Shown in pieces: positions 8,187 through 16,550 of a stretch of DNA of 64,000 nucleotides (the first letter of the stretch is position 1; each line of letters starts with the position of its first letter). Under the pieces are notes generated by a model. It saw nothing but the letters and a program-made list of their open reading frames with translations. It searched no databases and was not told the DNA's origin. The stretch is taken from the NCBI RefSeq assembly GCF_023544445.1, contig NZ_JALPVJ010000013.1:62001-126000 (forward strand), in the 5' to 3' direction. Made by a program: the position numbers and the translations under genes. The stretch comes from Actinoplanes sp. M2I2 (GTDB lineage Bacteria > Actinomycetota > Actinomycetes > Mycobacteriales > Micromonosporaceae).

Positions 8187-8801
8187 ATGCACCCGATCAT
8201 CAAGACGATCGAAGAGCGTCAGACGACCAACCTGTTCGACCCCACGCGGACCATCAGCGACGAGGCGATCCACGAGCTGGTTCGCCTGGGGACGAAGGCG
8301 CCCTCGTCCTTCAACCTGCAGAACTGGCGTTTCATCGCCGTTCGCACCCCTGAGGCGAAGTCCCGGCTGCGCAAGATCGGCTGGGACCAGCCGAAGATCA
8401 CGGAGGCGGCGGTGACCTTCGTCGTCGTCGGTCAGCTGGCCGACCACCAGCTGATCGCCGAGCGGCTGCGGCCGGCGGTCGAGTCGGAGCTCATGCCCCA
8501 GTCCGTGGCCACGGCCTGGGAAGGCGCGGGGAAGGCGCTCTATTTCGAGCAGCCGCAGCGTCAGCGTGACGAGGCGATCCGCTCCGCGACCTTCGGCGCC
8601 AGCACGTTGATGTTCGCCGCCGAGGCGATGGGCCTGTCGTCCGCGCCGATGATCGGGTTCGAGGCCGAAGCCGTCTCCGAGGAGTTCGAGCTGGCCGCGG
8701 ACGAGTTCCCGGTGATGCTTCTGTCGGTCGGTTTCGCCAAGCCGGAGAACTGGCGGCAGAAGCCGCGACGTGAGCCGGCGCAGATTCTGGATCTGATCTG
8801 A
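8187..8801 (+). CDS. Nitroreductase-family protein
   Basis: A 204-aa FMN-dependent nitroreductase-fold protein. The start ATG 8187 follows GAAGGGA with good spacing; an in-frame GTG at 8166 is less likely. The N-terminus has the family's flavin-contact block (ERQTTNLFDPTRTIS, then GTKAPSSFNLQNWRFIAV), and the C-terminal half carries EAMGLSSAPMIGFE and PVMLLSVGFAKPENW. Members reduce nitro groups, quinones or enones with NAD(P)H, usually as soluble dimers. It sits 77 bases after the SDR and 36 bases before the MarR gene, consistent with one operon; a MarR next to a nitroreductase often controls it in response to an electrophile. Confidence 0.9.
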   Translation: MHPIIKTIEERQTTNLFDPTRTISDEAIHELVRLGTKAPSSFNLQNWRFIAVRTPEAKSRLRKIGWDQPKITEAAVTFVVVGQLADHQLIAERLRPAVESELMPQSVATAWEGAGKALYFEQPQRQRDEAIRSATFGASTLMFAAEAMGLSSAPMIGFEAEAVSEEFELAADEFPVMLLSVGFAKPENWRQKPRREPAQILDLI

Positions 8802-8837
8802 TCCGACCGCAAGCCGCAGACCGTGAAGGACGTGGAC

Positions 8838-9338
8838 ATGGAGACTCGACCCTCAAGCTTGCCCTCGGCTGACGCGACGTTGTCGGTGGAGGAGGAAGAC
8901 TTCTTGAAGACCTTCCTGAATGCGGCCATCACGGTGCAGCGCAACATCAATGCCGACCTCTCGGAGCACCACGGCAACCTGATCGAATACACCACGCTGC
9001 GGCAGCTCGCCGGTGCGCCGGTGCGTCGTATGCGCATCAGCGAGCTGGCCGCGGCCACCCATCTCTCGGTCAGCTGGACGAGCCGGGTCGTCGAGAGATT
9101 GGCGAAGCGGGGTCTCGTACGCCGGGAGCTCGTGATCGACGACCGGCGCGGCTGGAACGTGATCGCCACCGATACCGGAATCGACTGGCTCACGTCCGGG
9201 AAGCAGTCGTACGCCTCGAGCGTCCGTCGGCACACCACAAGCCTGCTGGACCCGGACACTGTGCGGACGGTGACGGCTGCCGCTCGGGTACTCGCCGGTC
9301 TCGGGGATCCGGCTCGAGCTCTCTCGCGGCCGTCCTGA
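8838..9338 (+). CDS. MarR-family transcriptional regulator
   Basis: A 166-aa MarR regulator. The start ATG 8838 is behind AAGGA; an in-frame GTG at 8823 would add five residues. The winged-helix core is visible: RISELAAATHLSVSWTSRVV as the HTH, ERLAKRGLVRRELVIDDRRG as the recognition helix and wing, flanked by dimerisation helices. MarR proteins are dimeric repressors released by phenolic or electrophilic ligands. It lies inside the SDR-nitroreductase-RidA string and probably regulates it; the palindromes at 7016-7089 are candidate operators. Confidence 0.9.
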   Translation: METRPSSLPSADATLSVEEEDFLKTFLNAAITVQRNINADLSEHHGNLIEYTTLRQLAGAPVRRMRISELAAATHLSVSWTSRVVERLAKRGLVRRELVIDDRRGWNVIATDTGIDWLTSGKQSYASSVRRHTTSLLDPDTVRTVTAAARVLAGLGDPARALSRPS

Positions 9339-9374
9339 CACCTTGTTGCTACTCACCATGGAGTTGAACCGACA

Positions 9375-9770
9375 ATGTCTTTGCGCCATGAGGATCCCCG
9401 GGGTCTGCATCCCGTTCCCGGCGTCCTGAGTCACGCCGTCGTCGTCGAGAAGGCCGGCCTGGTCTACCTGTCGGGGCAGATCGCCTGGAACGAGGCCGGT
9501 GACCTGGTCGGAGCCGGTGATCACGGCAAACAGGCCGAGCAGATCGTCCGCAATATCGATACGGCGCTCGCCGCCGTGGGCACCGATCGGTCCCGGGTGG
9601 TCAAGGAGACGATCTATATCGCCGACTATCGCCCGGACATCGTGGCGCCCATCATGGCCGCGCTGCGCCAAGGAACCGCGACGCCTCCGCCGGCTCAGAC
9701 CATGGTCGGCGTGGCCGCGCTCTTCGCGCCCGAGTTCCTGGTGGAGATCGATATCGTCGCCGCTCTCTGA
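9375..9770 (+). CDS. RidA/YjgF-family protein (RidA 2)
   Basis: A complete 131-aa RidA-family protein, the usual length. It has the fold's central block (AGLVYLSGQIAWNEAGDLVG), the helix QAEQIVRNIDTALAAVG, and the C-terminal strand with a conserved Glu (PAQTMVGVAALF, then EFLVEIDIV). RidA proteins deaminate reactive enamines or act as related lyases; subgroups occur in specialised pathways. The usual RidA Arg is not obvious, so this may belong to a non-archetypal Rid subgroup. ATG 9375 has only a weak GGAG 10 bases upstream. It is co-directional with MarR and 70 bases ahead of the first LuxR gene. RidA 1 at 1669 is a second family member. Confidence 0.88.
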   Translation: MSLRHEDPRGLHPVPGVLSHAVVVEKAGLVYLSGQIAWNEAGDLVGAGDHGKQAEQIVRNIDTALAAVGTDRSRVVKETIYIADYRPDIVAPIMAALRQGTATPPPAQTMVGVAALFAPEFLVEIDIVAAL

Positions 9771-9840
9771 GCAGACCGCCCGCATGCGTACGCGAACGCC
9801 AGACGTCGCCCGCACCGGGCGAACGACAGAAGGAACCGCT

Positions 9841-10464
9841 GTGGAGCAGTTTCGCATTGCTGTCCAGGGCGCCGACCCGCTGAGCCACGAAGGCCTGACC
9901 AGTTTTCTGCAGAGTCGGCCCGACTTCGTGGTCCTCCCCGGTGACCGCCCGGATGAGGCGCAGGTCACCGTGGTGAGCACCGAACGGTTCAGCGTCGACG
10001 TGGCCGCCAAGCTGCGCCGCTCGGCCGCCGCCGTCGGCGTGCCCGTCGTTCTGGTGATCAACGAACTGACCGAGGCGGAGCTGCTCGTCGCGGTCGAGTG
10101 CCGGGTGGTCGCGATCCTTCCGCGCTCGACGATCACGGCCGAGCTTCTGGCGCACAGCGTCAGGTCCGCCGTCGCCGGGGGTGCCGTGATGCCCCCCAAC
10201 CTCATCGGCACCTTGCTCAGGCACATCGAGCGGCTGCAGAACGACGTGCTTGCTCCGAACGGTCTCGGCACTTCCGGGTTGACTTCGCGGGAGATAGACG
10301 TGCTCCGCCTGACGGCGGAGGGCTTCGACACCGCCGAGATCGCCGGCAAACTGTCCTACTCCGAGCGGACGGTCAAGAACGTCGTCCACGGCCTGACCCG
10401 CCGGCTCAACTTGCGGAACCGATCCCACGCCGTGGCGTACGCCCTGCGCTCCGGCATGATCTGA
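9841..10464 (+). CDS. Atypical response regulator, LuxR HTH, degenerate receiver (1 of 2)
   Basis: A 207-aa NarL/LuxR-like protein. GTG 9841 follows GAAGGA. The N-terminal ~125 residues keep the receiver-domain outline (RIAVQGADPLSHEGL in place of the DD-HP motif), but the phospho-acceptor Asp position reads VTVVSTERFS and the conserved Lys is absent, so phosphorylation is not expected. The C-terminus is a normal LuxR HTH (LTSREIDVLRLTAEGFDTAE, then SYSERTVKNVVH). No partner histidine kinase is adjacent. It probably binds a ligand or protein, or is controlled by abundance. A closely similar tandem copy follows at 10598. Confidence 0.88.
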   Translation: MEQFRIAVQGADPLSHEGLTSFLQSRPDFVVLPGDRPDEAQVTVVSTERFSVDVAAKLRRSAAAVGVPVVLVINELTEAELLVAVECRVVAILPRSTITAELLAHSVRSAVAGGAVMPPNLIGTLLRHIERLQNDVLAPNGLGTSGLTSREIDVLRLTAEGFDTAEIAGKLSYSERTVKNVVHGLTRRLNLRNRSHAVAYALRSGMI

Positions 10465-10500
10465 AGCTTTCGACGGTCCAGGGATGCCCGGGCGATCACA

Positions 10501-10530
10501 CGGGGCTCCGCCCGTGGGATACCCGGGGTC
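10501..10530 (+). repeat. Interspersed palindromic element, copy B
   Basis: Reads CGGGG-CTCCG-CCCGTG-GGA-TACCCGGGGTC. It begins 37 bases after the stop of the first LuxR gene and ends 67 bases before the start of the second. CACGGGG/CCCGTG forms the hairpin. Copies A (1771-1801) and C (34737-34766) share the order and spacing of all blocks. Confidence 0.75.
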
Positions 10531-10597
10531 GCGCTCCGGGCGGCTGGCTCAGGGTGAATTCACAACCGGCTGCCGCACCAGCGAAAGGACCGGTGGA

Positions 10598-11227
10598 ATG
10601 GCTGTTGAACAGATTCGGGTCGCCGTCCAGGGCGCCGACCCCCTGAGCCAGGCGGGCCTTGTCGCGTTCCTGCAACCCTGGCCCGAGCTCGTGGTTGTCC
10701 CCGGTGGCCGCCCCGACCAGGCGCAGGTCTTCGTCGTCGGCATCGAGCGGCTCACCGTCGACGTCGTCGCCATGTTGCGCCGGTCGGCGAAGGAGGTCGG
10801 CGTGCCGGTCATCCTGGTGACCGCCGCTCTCGATGAGTCGGATCTGCTGGTCGCGGTCGAGTGCCGGGTGGTGGCCGTCCTGCCCCGCTCGACCGTCACC
10901 GCCGACCGCTTGGCGTACAGCGTCAAAGCGGCCGCCGAGGGCGGTGCCGTCATGGCGCCGAGCCTGGTCGGCAGTCTGCTCAAGCACATCGAACGACTGC
11001 ACAAGAGCGTCCTTGCGACCAACGGCCTGAACGCCTCCGGGCTGAACGACCGGGAGATCGAGGTGCTGAGGCTGATGGCGGATGGCTTCGACACCGTCGA
11101 GATCGCCGGCAAGCTGTCCGTCTCGGAACGGACCGTGAAGAACATCGTCTACGGCATGACCCGCCGTCTCGACCTGCGCAACCGCTCGCACGCGGTGGCC
11201 TACGCGCTCCGTACGGGCATCATCTGA
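10598..11227 (+). CDS. Atypical response regulator, LuxR HTH, degenerate receiver (2 of 2)
   Basis: A 209-aa tandem paralogue of the gene at 9841, similar over its whole length. ATG 10598 is preceded by GAAAGGAC. The receiver-like half again lacks the acidic pocket (RVAVQGADPLSQAGL) and the acceptor Asp (QVFVVGIERLTVD). The LuxR HTH is intact (LNDREIEVLRLMADGFDTVE, SVSERTVKNIVYG). The stop overlaps the next start (TGATG), so the membrane protein at 11227 is translationally coupled. The two copies may heterodimerise. Unlike the first, this copy is separated from upstream genes by the palindromic repeat, suggesting separate control. Confidence 0.88.
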   Translation: MAVEQIRVAVQGADPLSQAGLVAFLQPWPELVVVPGGRPDQAQVFVVGIERLTVDVVAMLRRSAKEVGVPVILVTAALDESDLLVAVECRVVAVLPRSTVTADRLAYSVKAAAEGGAVMAPSLVGSLLKHIERLHKSVLATNGLNASGLNDREIEVLRLMADGFDTVEIAGKLSVSERTVKNIVYGMTRRLDLRNRSHAVAYALRTGII

Positions 11228-11517
11228 TGTCCGGACAACCGCGGTCCGGTCGGCCGATGCTGGCCGTCGTCAAAGCGATCTTCCTGCGCGGCGTTCCGAT
11301 CAGCCCGCCGGCGCCGTTCTCCGCACGCCTGGCCCCGCTTAAGGACATCCGCGTCACGCTGACTCTGCCGGCCACCGTTTTCGTGTTCCTCGCGTTCAAC
11401 GTGGTCTATATCTTCTCGTCGGTCATCACCGAGCGGGCGACCGACGGGTCGGCCGAACCTTTCACCGCCGGCTCCGGCCGGATGGTCAGCGAGCCGCCGC
11501 CCTCACCCGGTGCTTGA
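11227..11517 (+). CDS. Small single-pass membrane protein, coupled to LuxR 2
   Basis: A 96-aa protein whose ATG at 11227 shares its A with the LuxR stop codon, a sign of translational coupling. A basic, Pro-rich N-terminal segment (~45 residues) is followed by one strong transmembrane helix (LTLPATVFVFLAFNVVYIF), then a short polar Ser/Pro tail. The positive charges before the helix suggest the N-terminus stays in the cytosol. I know no family for it. Its coupling to a receiver-like regulator that cannot be phosphorylated makes a membrane-tethering or signal-input role worth considering, but that is inference. Confidence 0.7.
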   Translation: MSGQPRSGRPMLAVVKAIFLRGVPISPPAPFSARLAPLKDIRVTLTLPATVFVFLAFNVVYIFSSVITERATDGSAEPFTAGSGRMVSEPPPSPGA

Positions 11518-11600
11518 ACGGCGAGGGACCGCCTTGCGGCCGGCCACCGCCGGGTAGGGCGGTTCATCGCGCGATCAGCACCCGTACGCAAGGAGCTCCC

Positions 11601-12854
11601 ATGAGAATCTGGAACGCCGCCTATTCCGCGCAGCCGGCGGAGGTCGTCCGTGTCCGGTCCGCTCGCGAAGTCAGTGCCGCGGTCCGCCAGGCCCGGAGGA
11701 GTGGCCTGCCGTTGTCCGTTCTCGGCGGTGGTCACGACTGGGCCGGGCGATCCGTTCGACCCGGAGCCTTGGTCATCGACATGTCGGGCATGCGAACCGT
11801 GGTGGTCGGCGACGGGATCGCCGTCTTCGATGGCGGGGCGCGGGCACTCGACGTGATGGAGGCCGCGGTCGACTCGGGCTGTTCGCTGGTGACCGGGACC
11901 CAGGGCAGTGTCGGGGCCACCGGCTTGGCTCTGGGGGGCGGTTACGGGCCGATGGCCGGGGTGGGCGGCCTGGCCTCCGACACCATCGTCGGGGCCGAAG
12001 TGGTGCTGGCCGACGGGAGCATCGTCACCGTCGACGATTCCCATGAGCCCGACCTGTTCTGGGCGCTGCGGGGCGGTGGCGGGAACTTCGGTGTCGTCAC
12101 CGCCCTACGGGTGGAACTGCTGTCGATCCCGACCGTGTACACCGGCACCATCATGTTCCACGCCGATCAGGCCATCGATGTGCTGGGCGACTGGATCGAC
12201 ATGGCGCCCACCCTGCCGGACGAGCTGAACGTCCGGCCCGGACTGGCAACCGGCCCGGACGGCACACCCGTGGTGTATCTCGTTCCGACCTGGGCCGGCG
12301 ATCCGGCCGAGGGCGCGGCGTATTTCGGCCGACTGGAAAGCCTGGGCGAACCGCTGTTGTCGCAGGCGGCACAGGCGCCGCTGACCGAGGGACTGCGGAC
12401 CGGGGATCAGATGTACGGGCTGAGCGACCGCAGCTACGTGATCCGTACCCGGAGCCTGCCGATGCCGGAGCTGACCAGCGCTGCCGTGGCGGCCCTGGCC
12501 AAGGCCGCGGCAACTCGTTCATCTCCGCTGTCGGCCATCAACATGCACCACCTGCACGGCGCGGGCGTCCGGGTGCCGGCGGACAGCACGGCGTTCGCGA
12601 ACCGGCGTCAACATCTGATGGTGGAGATCATCGCCAGCTGGAACGAGGGCGACGCGGCGCCGCACGAGTCGTGGGCCGAGGACACCGAACGGCTGCTGGA
12701 CCCGTACGCGTTGCCGGGCGGCTACCCGAACATGATCGGCCCGGACCGGCAGCAGCAGGCCGCCGACGCGTACGGTCCCAACGCTCCGCGGCTGCTGAGC
12801 ATCAAGCAGAGGTACGACCCTGACGGGGTGTTCTCCGCGACGCCGCTGCCCTGA
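11601..12854 (+). CDS. FAD-linked oxidase, BBE/6-hydroxynicotine-oxidase type (paralogue 1)
   Basis: A 417-aa FAD-binding-4 (PCMH) oxidoreductase. ATG 11601 follows AAGGAG. The FAD domain shows VLGGGHDWAGR, with His45 at the position that carries 8-alpha-N1-histidyl FAD in this family, then GSVGATGLALGGG and DLFWALRGGGGNFGVVTALR. The C-terminal BBE-like signature is YDPDGVF near the end. The second attachment Cys of bicovalent members is not evident, so a monocovalent flavin is likely. Members oxidise amines, alcohols or sugars with O2. It is convergent with a similar paralogue at 12926 and follows the LuxR pair; oxidation to imines would suit the RidA in the same string. Confidence 0.92.
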   Translation: MRIWNAAYSAQPAEVVRVRSAREVSAAVRQARRSGLPLSVLGGGHDWAGRSVRPGALVIDMSGMRTVVVGDGIAVFDGGARALDVMEAAVDSGCSLVTGTQGSVGATGLALGGGYGPMAGVGGLASDTIVGAEVVLADGSIVTVDDSHEPDLFWALRGGGGNFGVVTALRVELLSIPTVYTGTIMFHADQAIDVLGDWIDMAPTLPDELNVRPGLATGPDGTPVVYLVPTWAGDPAEGAAYFGRLESLGEPLLSQAAQAPLTEGLRTGDQMYGLSDRSYVIRTRSLPMPELTSAAVAALAKAAATRSSPLSAINMHHLHGAGVRVPADSTAFANRRQHLMVEIIASWNEGDAAPHESWAEDTERLLDPYALPGGYPNMIGPDRQQQAADAYGPNAPRLLSIKQRYDPDGVFSATPLP

Positions 12855-12884
12855 CCGCTGTCCCCGCTTGTCTTCAGGCGATGA

Positions 12885-12913
12885 CCCGCCCCCGCCGTTC
12901 GGCGCGGGGCGGG
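12885..12913. terminator. Hairpin between convergent FAD oxidase genes
   Basis: A near-perfect G/C inverted repeat (CCCGCC...GCCG, loop TTC, GGCG...GGCGGG) sits in the 71-base gap between the two convergent genes and could terminate both directions. There is no U-tract, as is common in GC-rich actinobacteria. Confidence 0.6.
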
Positions 12914-12925
12914 CCACCCATCGGG

Positions 12926-14176
12926 TCAGTGGGGCAAAGGCGTGGCGGAGAAGACAGACTTCGGGTCGTACCGGCGCTTGAGGTCCAGCAGACGCTCGGT
13001 GTTCGGGCCGTAGGAGTGGGCCACCTGCTCCTTGTCCTCGGGGCCGAGCACGTTCGGGTAACCACCGGGCAGCGCGTACGGGGCGAGCCGGCGCGACGAG
13101 TCGCGAGCCCACGTCTGGTTGGCTACGCCCTCACCGGCGTTCCACGAGCCGATCAGCTGGATCAGGAAGTGCGGGCTGCGCTGGGCGAAAGCGGTCGCCT
13201 CGACGGGCACCCGGGTGGCGGCGCCGTGGAACTGGACGATCTCGATCACACTGGCCGGCGACGTGCGAGCCTCGCCGGCCGCGATGATCGTGGCCACGGC
13301 ATCGGGGGTGAGGGACGCGATGTTGCGGGTGGCCATGCTGTGGTGGTGGTCGTCGCCGGTCAGCATGGCTTCGCCTTCGCGCAGCACGTCGCTGAACGGC
13401 TTGATCCGAAGGTCGGCGAACATCGGGGTGCCCAGTCCGGTGACCCGTTCCATCCACTGCTCGCCCTTCGCCGGATCACCCATCCAGGCCGGGGCGACAT
13501 AGACGACCGTCGGCCCGTCGGGCAGCGTGACGACGCCCGCCCGGGCACTGAACTCGTCGGGCGCTTCCGCGCAGAGCTCGCCGAAGCCGCGCAGGACGGC
13601 GGCCGCCTGGTCCCAGCTGAAGGCCACCGTGCCGGTCAGGGCCGTGGTGAGGGGGTGCGCACGAAGGTGCAGCGCGGTCACGACGCCGAAGTTGCCGCCG
13701 CCGCCGCGGAGCGCCCAAAGCAGGTCCGGCTCGTCCTGCTCGCTGGCATGCACGAGATTGCCGTCGGCGAGGACCACGTCGGCGGCGATCAGGTTGTCGG
13801 ATCCGGTTCCCACGAGGCTGTTCAGGAATCCGTACCCACCGCCGGTGGTGAAGCTGGCGACGCCCACCGAGCCCACTGTTCCCGCGACCACCGAGACGCC
13901 CGCTTTCTCGGCGACGATCGCCACGTCCAGGGAGCGGGCACCCCCGCCGGCGACGACGATGTTCTCCGAGACCGTGACCGTGCGCATCGCCGACAGGTCG
14001 AGGACCAGACCGCCGTCCCGTACGGAGCGGCCCAGCCAGTCGTGCCCGCCGCTGAGGACGGACACGCCGAGTCCCGACGCCGCCGCCTTGGCCAGGCCCG
14101 CTCGGACGTCGTCGACGGAGGCGCTGACGAGCACTTCCGCCGGTTGGTGGTCGACCGCCGGGTTCCATACCTTCAT
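12926..14176 (-). CDS. FAD-linked oxidase, BBE/6-hydroxynicotine-oxidase type (paralogue 2)
   Basis: A 416-aa paralogue of the protein at 11601, colinear throughout. ATG 14176 has AGGAGAT upstream. His45 in VLSGGHDWLGR is the expected flavin attachment residue; GSVGVASFTTGGGYG and DLLWALRGGGGNFG form the FAD site, and KRRYDPKSVFSATPLP closes the BBE-like C-terminus. An unusual His cluster (GDDHHHSMATRN) lies mid-protein. It is divergent from the LysR gene at 14584, the standard arrangement for a LysR-controlled target. The two paralogues could act successively or have different substrates. Confidence 0.92.
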   Translation of the reverse strand: MKVWNPAVDHQPAEVLVSASVDDVRAGLAKAAASGLGVSVLSGGHDWLGRSVRDGGLVLDLSAMRTVTVSENIVVAGGGARSLDVAIVAEKAGVSVVAGTVGSVGVASFTTGGGYGFLNSLVGTGSDNLIAADVVLADGNLVHASEQDEPDLLWALRGGGGNFGVVTALHLRAHPLTTALTGTVAFSWDQAAAVLRGFGELCAEAPDEFSARAGVVTLPDGPTVVYVAPAWMGDPAKGEQWMERVTGLGTPMFADLRIKPFSDVLREGEAMLTGDDHHHSMATRNIASLTPDAVATIIAAGEARTSPASVIEIVQFHGAATRVPVEATAFAQRSPHFLIQLIGSWNAGEGVANQTWARDSSRRLAPYALPGGYPNVLGPEDKEQVAHSYGPNTERLLDLKRRYDPKSVFSATPLPH

Positions 14177-14583
14177 GCTGAGATCTCCTGGTTCATCGAT
14201 GCCGGCGTAGGAATCACCGCGTTGCCGCAGCCCTACTGAATTGCTTCGGAAGGGGCGAGATCGAGAGACGAAATCACCGATTCAATGTGCTGGCACGGGG
14301 CGTACGAATGGCAGCGAATAAGAATCCGCCGACTCAGCCACGAAGGCTACTTGCACATTGGGCGATAAGCCGCAGACATATCTTGACGGGTAATGTTCAT
14401 TGCCTTTTGGTGCAGCGGCACAGTCGCGAGATCTCGTCGCGTAAGACATCTTGCCCGTGTGCGCGGCCGCCCGGGCGTTCGTGGTCGCTCTGCTGCCCCT
14501 TGTGCTCTCGCTCGATGACCCATCCGGGTCAGCGAGGTCCGGGAGCTGGCGCCGAGCTGTCGATCCGGAACAAGGTTGCGGTC
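14177..14583. promoter_or_regulatory. Divergent LysR / FAD-oxidase control region
   Basis: These 407 bases contain no supported gene and are AT-richer than the flanks. There is a TTGACG hexamer near 14382 and a CGAGATCTCG palindrome near 14430. The long spacing between the divergent LysR and FAD-oxidase starts leaves room for LysR recognition and activation sites; I did not identify an unambiguous T-N11-A box. Confidence 0.45.
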
Positions 14584-15519
14584 ATGGAGCTTCGTTACGT
14601 CGCCGCCTTCGTTGCCGTAGCCGAGGAGCTGCATTTCGGCCGGGCTGCTCGCCGCTTGCGGATGACGCAGCCGCCCCTGAGCCAGATGATCCGGCAGTTG
14701 GAGAAGGAACTCGGTGTCCAGCTGTTCGAGCGGAGCACGCGGGTCGTGCGTCTGACCAGTGCGGGTCAGACGTTCCTCGAGCCCGCCCGCCGGGTGCTAG
14801 AGGACGTGGACACGGCCAAGCGGGCGGCGATGGGTGCGAGGGCGGGGGAGTACGGGCGGATCACCATCGGTTTCAGCGGCGCCTCGAGTCACGCCGCACT
14901 GTCCCGCCTGTCACAGTCCGTTCGCCGAGCCCACTCCGGGCTCGAGCTGTGCCTGACGGTGCGGAGCTACGCCGGCGCTGTGCTGGAAGCGGTGGCGGAC
15001 GGGACAGTCGACCTGGGTTTCGTCCGGATGCCGGTCGGCCGGCCCGGCCTGCGCACCCGGGTCATCGGCAACGACGAGCTCGTCTGTGCGCTGCCGGCGG
15101 ACCATCCGCTGGCCGGCAAGGACGAGATCGACCTGGCCGATCTCGCCTACGACCCGTTCGTCAGCCTGCCCGCGAACGCGGGGTCGACCCTGAGGGACGC
15201 GATGATGCGCGCGTGCGAGAACGCGGGTTTCACGCCCAAGGTGGTCCAGGAAGCGCCCGACTCGACCACCGTGCTGGCTCTGGTCTCGGCCGGCGTGGGG
15301 GTCACGCTGACCGTGGGATCGGCGGAGCATGTCTGCCAGGGCGGCCTGGTCTACCTGCCGCTGCGTGGCCGTGCCGTCTGGTTGCAGGCCGCGCTGGCGT
15401 GGCGGGCGAACAACCCCTCGGCAGCCTTGCGGGCAGTGCTGACCGTCGCCGACCAGGCACTCCCGACCCCGTCGGCGCTGGACATCCCGTGCCCACACGA
15501 GTCGTGTGCGCACAACTGA
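14584..15519 (+). CDS. LysR-family transcriptional regulator
   Basis: A 311-aa LysR regulator. ATG 14584 begins MELRYVAAFVAVAEELHFGR, the canonical LysR N-terminus; the longer upstream frame has no support. The HTH runs through AARRLRMTQPPLSQMIRQLE, and a type-2 periplasmic-fold effector domain follows (ITIGFSGASSH, GTVDLGFVRMP, VSAGVGVTLTVGS). The protein ends in a Cys/His-containing tail (CPHESCAHN) that is unusual for LysR and could bind a metal. It is divergent from the FAD oxidase at 14176 and is the likely regulator of that gene. Confidence 0.92.
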   Translation: MELRYVAAFVAVAEELHFGRAARRLRMTQPPLSQMIRQLEKELGVQLFERSTRVVRLTSAGQTFLEPARRVLEDVDTAKRAAMGARAGEYGRITIGFSGASSHAALSRLSQSVRRAHSGLELCLTVRSYAGAVLEAVADGTVDLGFVRMPVGRPGLRTRVIGNDELVCALPADHPLAGKDEIDLADLAYDPFVSLPANAGSTLRDAMMRACENAGFTPKVVQEAPDSTTVLALVSAGVGVTLTVGSAEHVCQGGLVYLPLRGRAVWLQAALAWRANNPSAALRAVLTVADQALPTPSALDIPCPHESCAHN

Positions 15520-15533
15520 CACCCGTGCCGCTG

Positions 15534-16550
15534 TCATGCAAGCTTCGCCGGACGCGCGTCTGGTTGCTCGAACCCGATTGAGGCTCGCCGGGTGTACAGC
15601 CGTCGCGCGAGCCAGGCGGTGAAGATCGCGCTGAGGATCATGTCGTAGCGGCCGAGCAGCGCCACCAGCAGGTCGAGGAGCACGAAGAAGGTGAGCAGAC
15701 TGACGACCACGCGGACGCCGTCGCTTCCGTACGGACCGGTCAAAGCCAGACGCGGGATCAGGAGAAGGCCGGCGGCAACCGGGAGCAGTGACAGCGCTAC
15801 ACCCAGGGGCCAGGCCGGCCCGGTGCCCGCAACCGTGTAAGTCAGAGCCCAGTGCGCGGATATGCAGGCCAGAGCCAGTATTCCCAGCCCTGGCCGGGGC
15901 CGGCGCCCGCGGTCGGCGGACAGCGACGGAACCGGACGCGGCCTGCGGCCCGCTCTGAACGCCGTCACCACGATCGCGGCGAGCAAGGCCCCGGCGGCGA
16001 GCAGGACGGCGGCCGGCGGGCGCTGGTCGAACTCGCCGTAGACGATCGGTGTCACAGCCAGCACCGAACCCGCCAGAACAAGTCCCGGCCGGTTCACCCA
16101 AGGACGGTTCCTCGCCCGTGGCACGAGCCACTCGACGACGAGGATCGATGCGCAGATGCTGATCGCCATGTGAAAGACCGTCAGGTGACTCGCGACGAGC
16201 ACGTTGGTGTGCCACACGACGCTGTAAACGCCGATGCCCGACTCGGCCCAGAACTGGGGGAAGAACCAGTATCGGTCGACGATCGCTTCTTCCCATACGG
16301 CGTAAGCGGCGCCGAGCAGAACCAGGCCGGTGAACCCCAGGCTGAACCGATGGGCGACCTCGCGGCAGACGAGTGCCCCGCAGCCGTAGAGGGCCATCAT
16401 GAAGGCGAGGTTCCACGGCAGCAGCAGGTCCAGGGGTGGGCTGGAGCCCGACAGGCCCTCACCGAAGAACGGCGCGAGGACGAGGATGAGCAACACCGGG
16501 CTGGTGATGACTCGTCGCAGTCGTCCGGCTTTGCCATCGTCGGTCGTCAT
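15534..16550 (-). CDS. Multi-pass membrane protein, unknown function
   Basis: A 338-aa integral membrane protein with about nine hydrophobic helices (for example VLLILVLAPFF, LLLPWNLAFMMALYGCGALV, FTGLVLLGAAYAVWEEAIV, and several Leu/Ala-rich helices in the second half). A conserved-looking WEEA-IVDRYWFFPQFW stretch with two Glu follows the third helix and might be functional. A basic loop (FRAGRRPRPVPSL) separates the halves. It has no transporter signature or ATPase neighbour. It is convergent with LysR, with a 14-base gap, and divergent from LtrA. I do not recognise the family. Confidence 0.75.
   Translation of the reverse strand: MTTDDGKAGRLRRVITSPVLLILVLAPFFGEGLSGSSPPLDLLLPWNLAFMMALYGCGALVCREVAHRFSLGFTGLVLLGAAYAVWEEAIVDRYWFFPQFWAESGIGVYSVVWHTNVLVASHLTVFHMAISICASILVVEWLVPRARNRPWVNRPGLVLAGSVLAVTPIVYGEFDQRPPAAVLLAAGALLAAIVVTAFRAGRRPRPVPSLSADRGRRPRPGLGILALACISAHWALTYTVAGTGPAWPLGVALSLLPVAAGLLLIPRLALTGPYGSDGVRVVVSLLTFFVLLDLLVALLGRYDMILSAIFTAWLARRLYTRRASIGFEQPDARPAKLA

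Noticed and set aside
9807..9821. Palindrome CGCCCG-CAC-CGGGCG ahead of the first atypical LuxR gene
   Set aside because: A short pure-G/C palindrome is frequent by chance at this composition, and it does not match the three-copy repeat.
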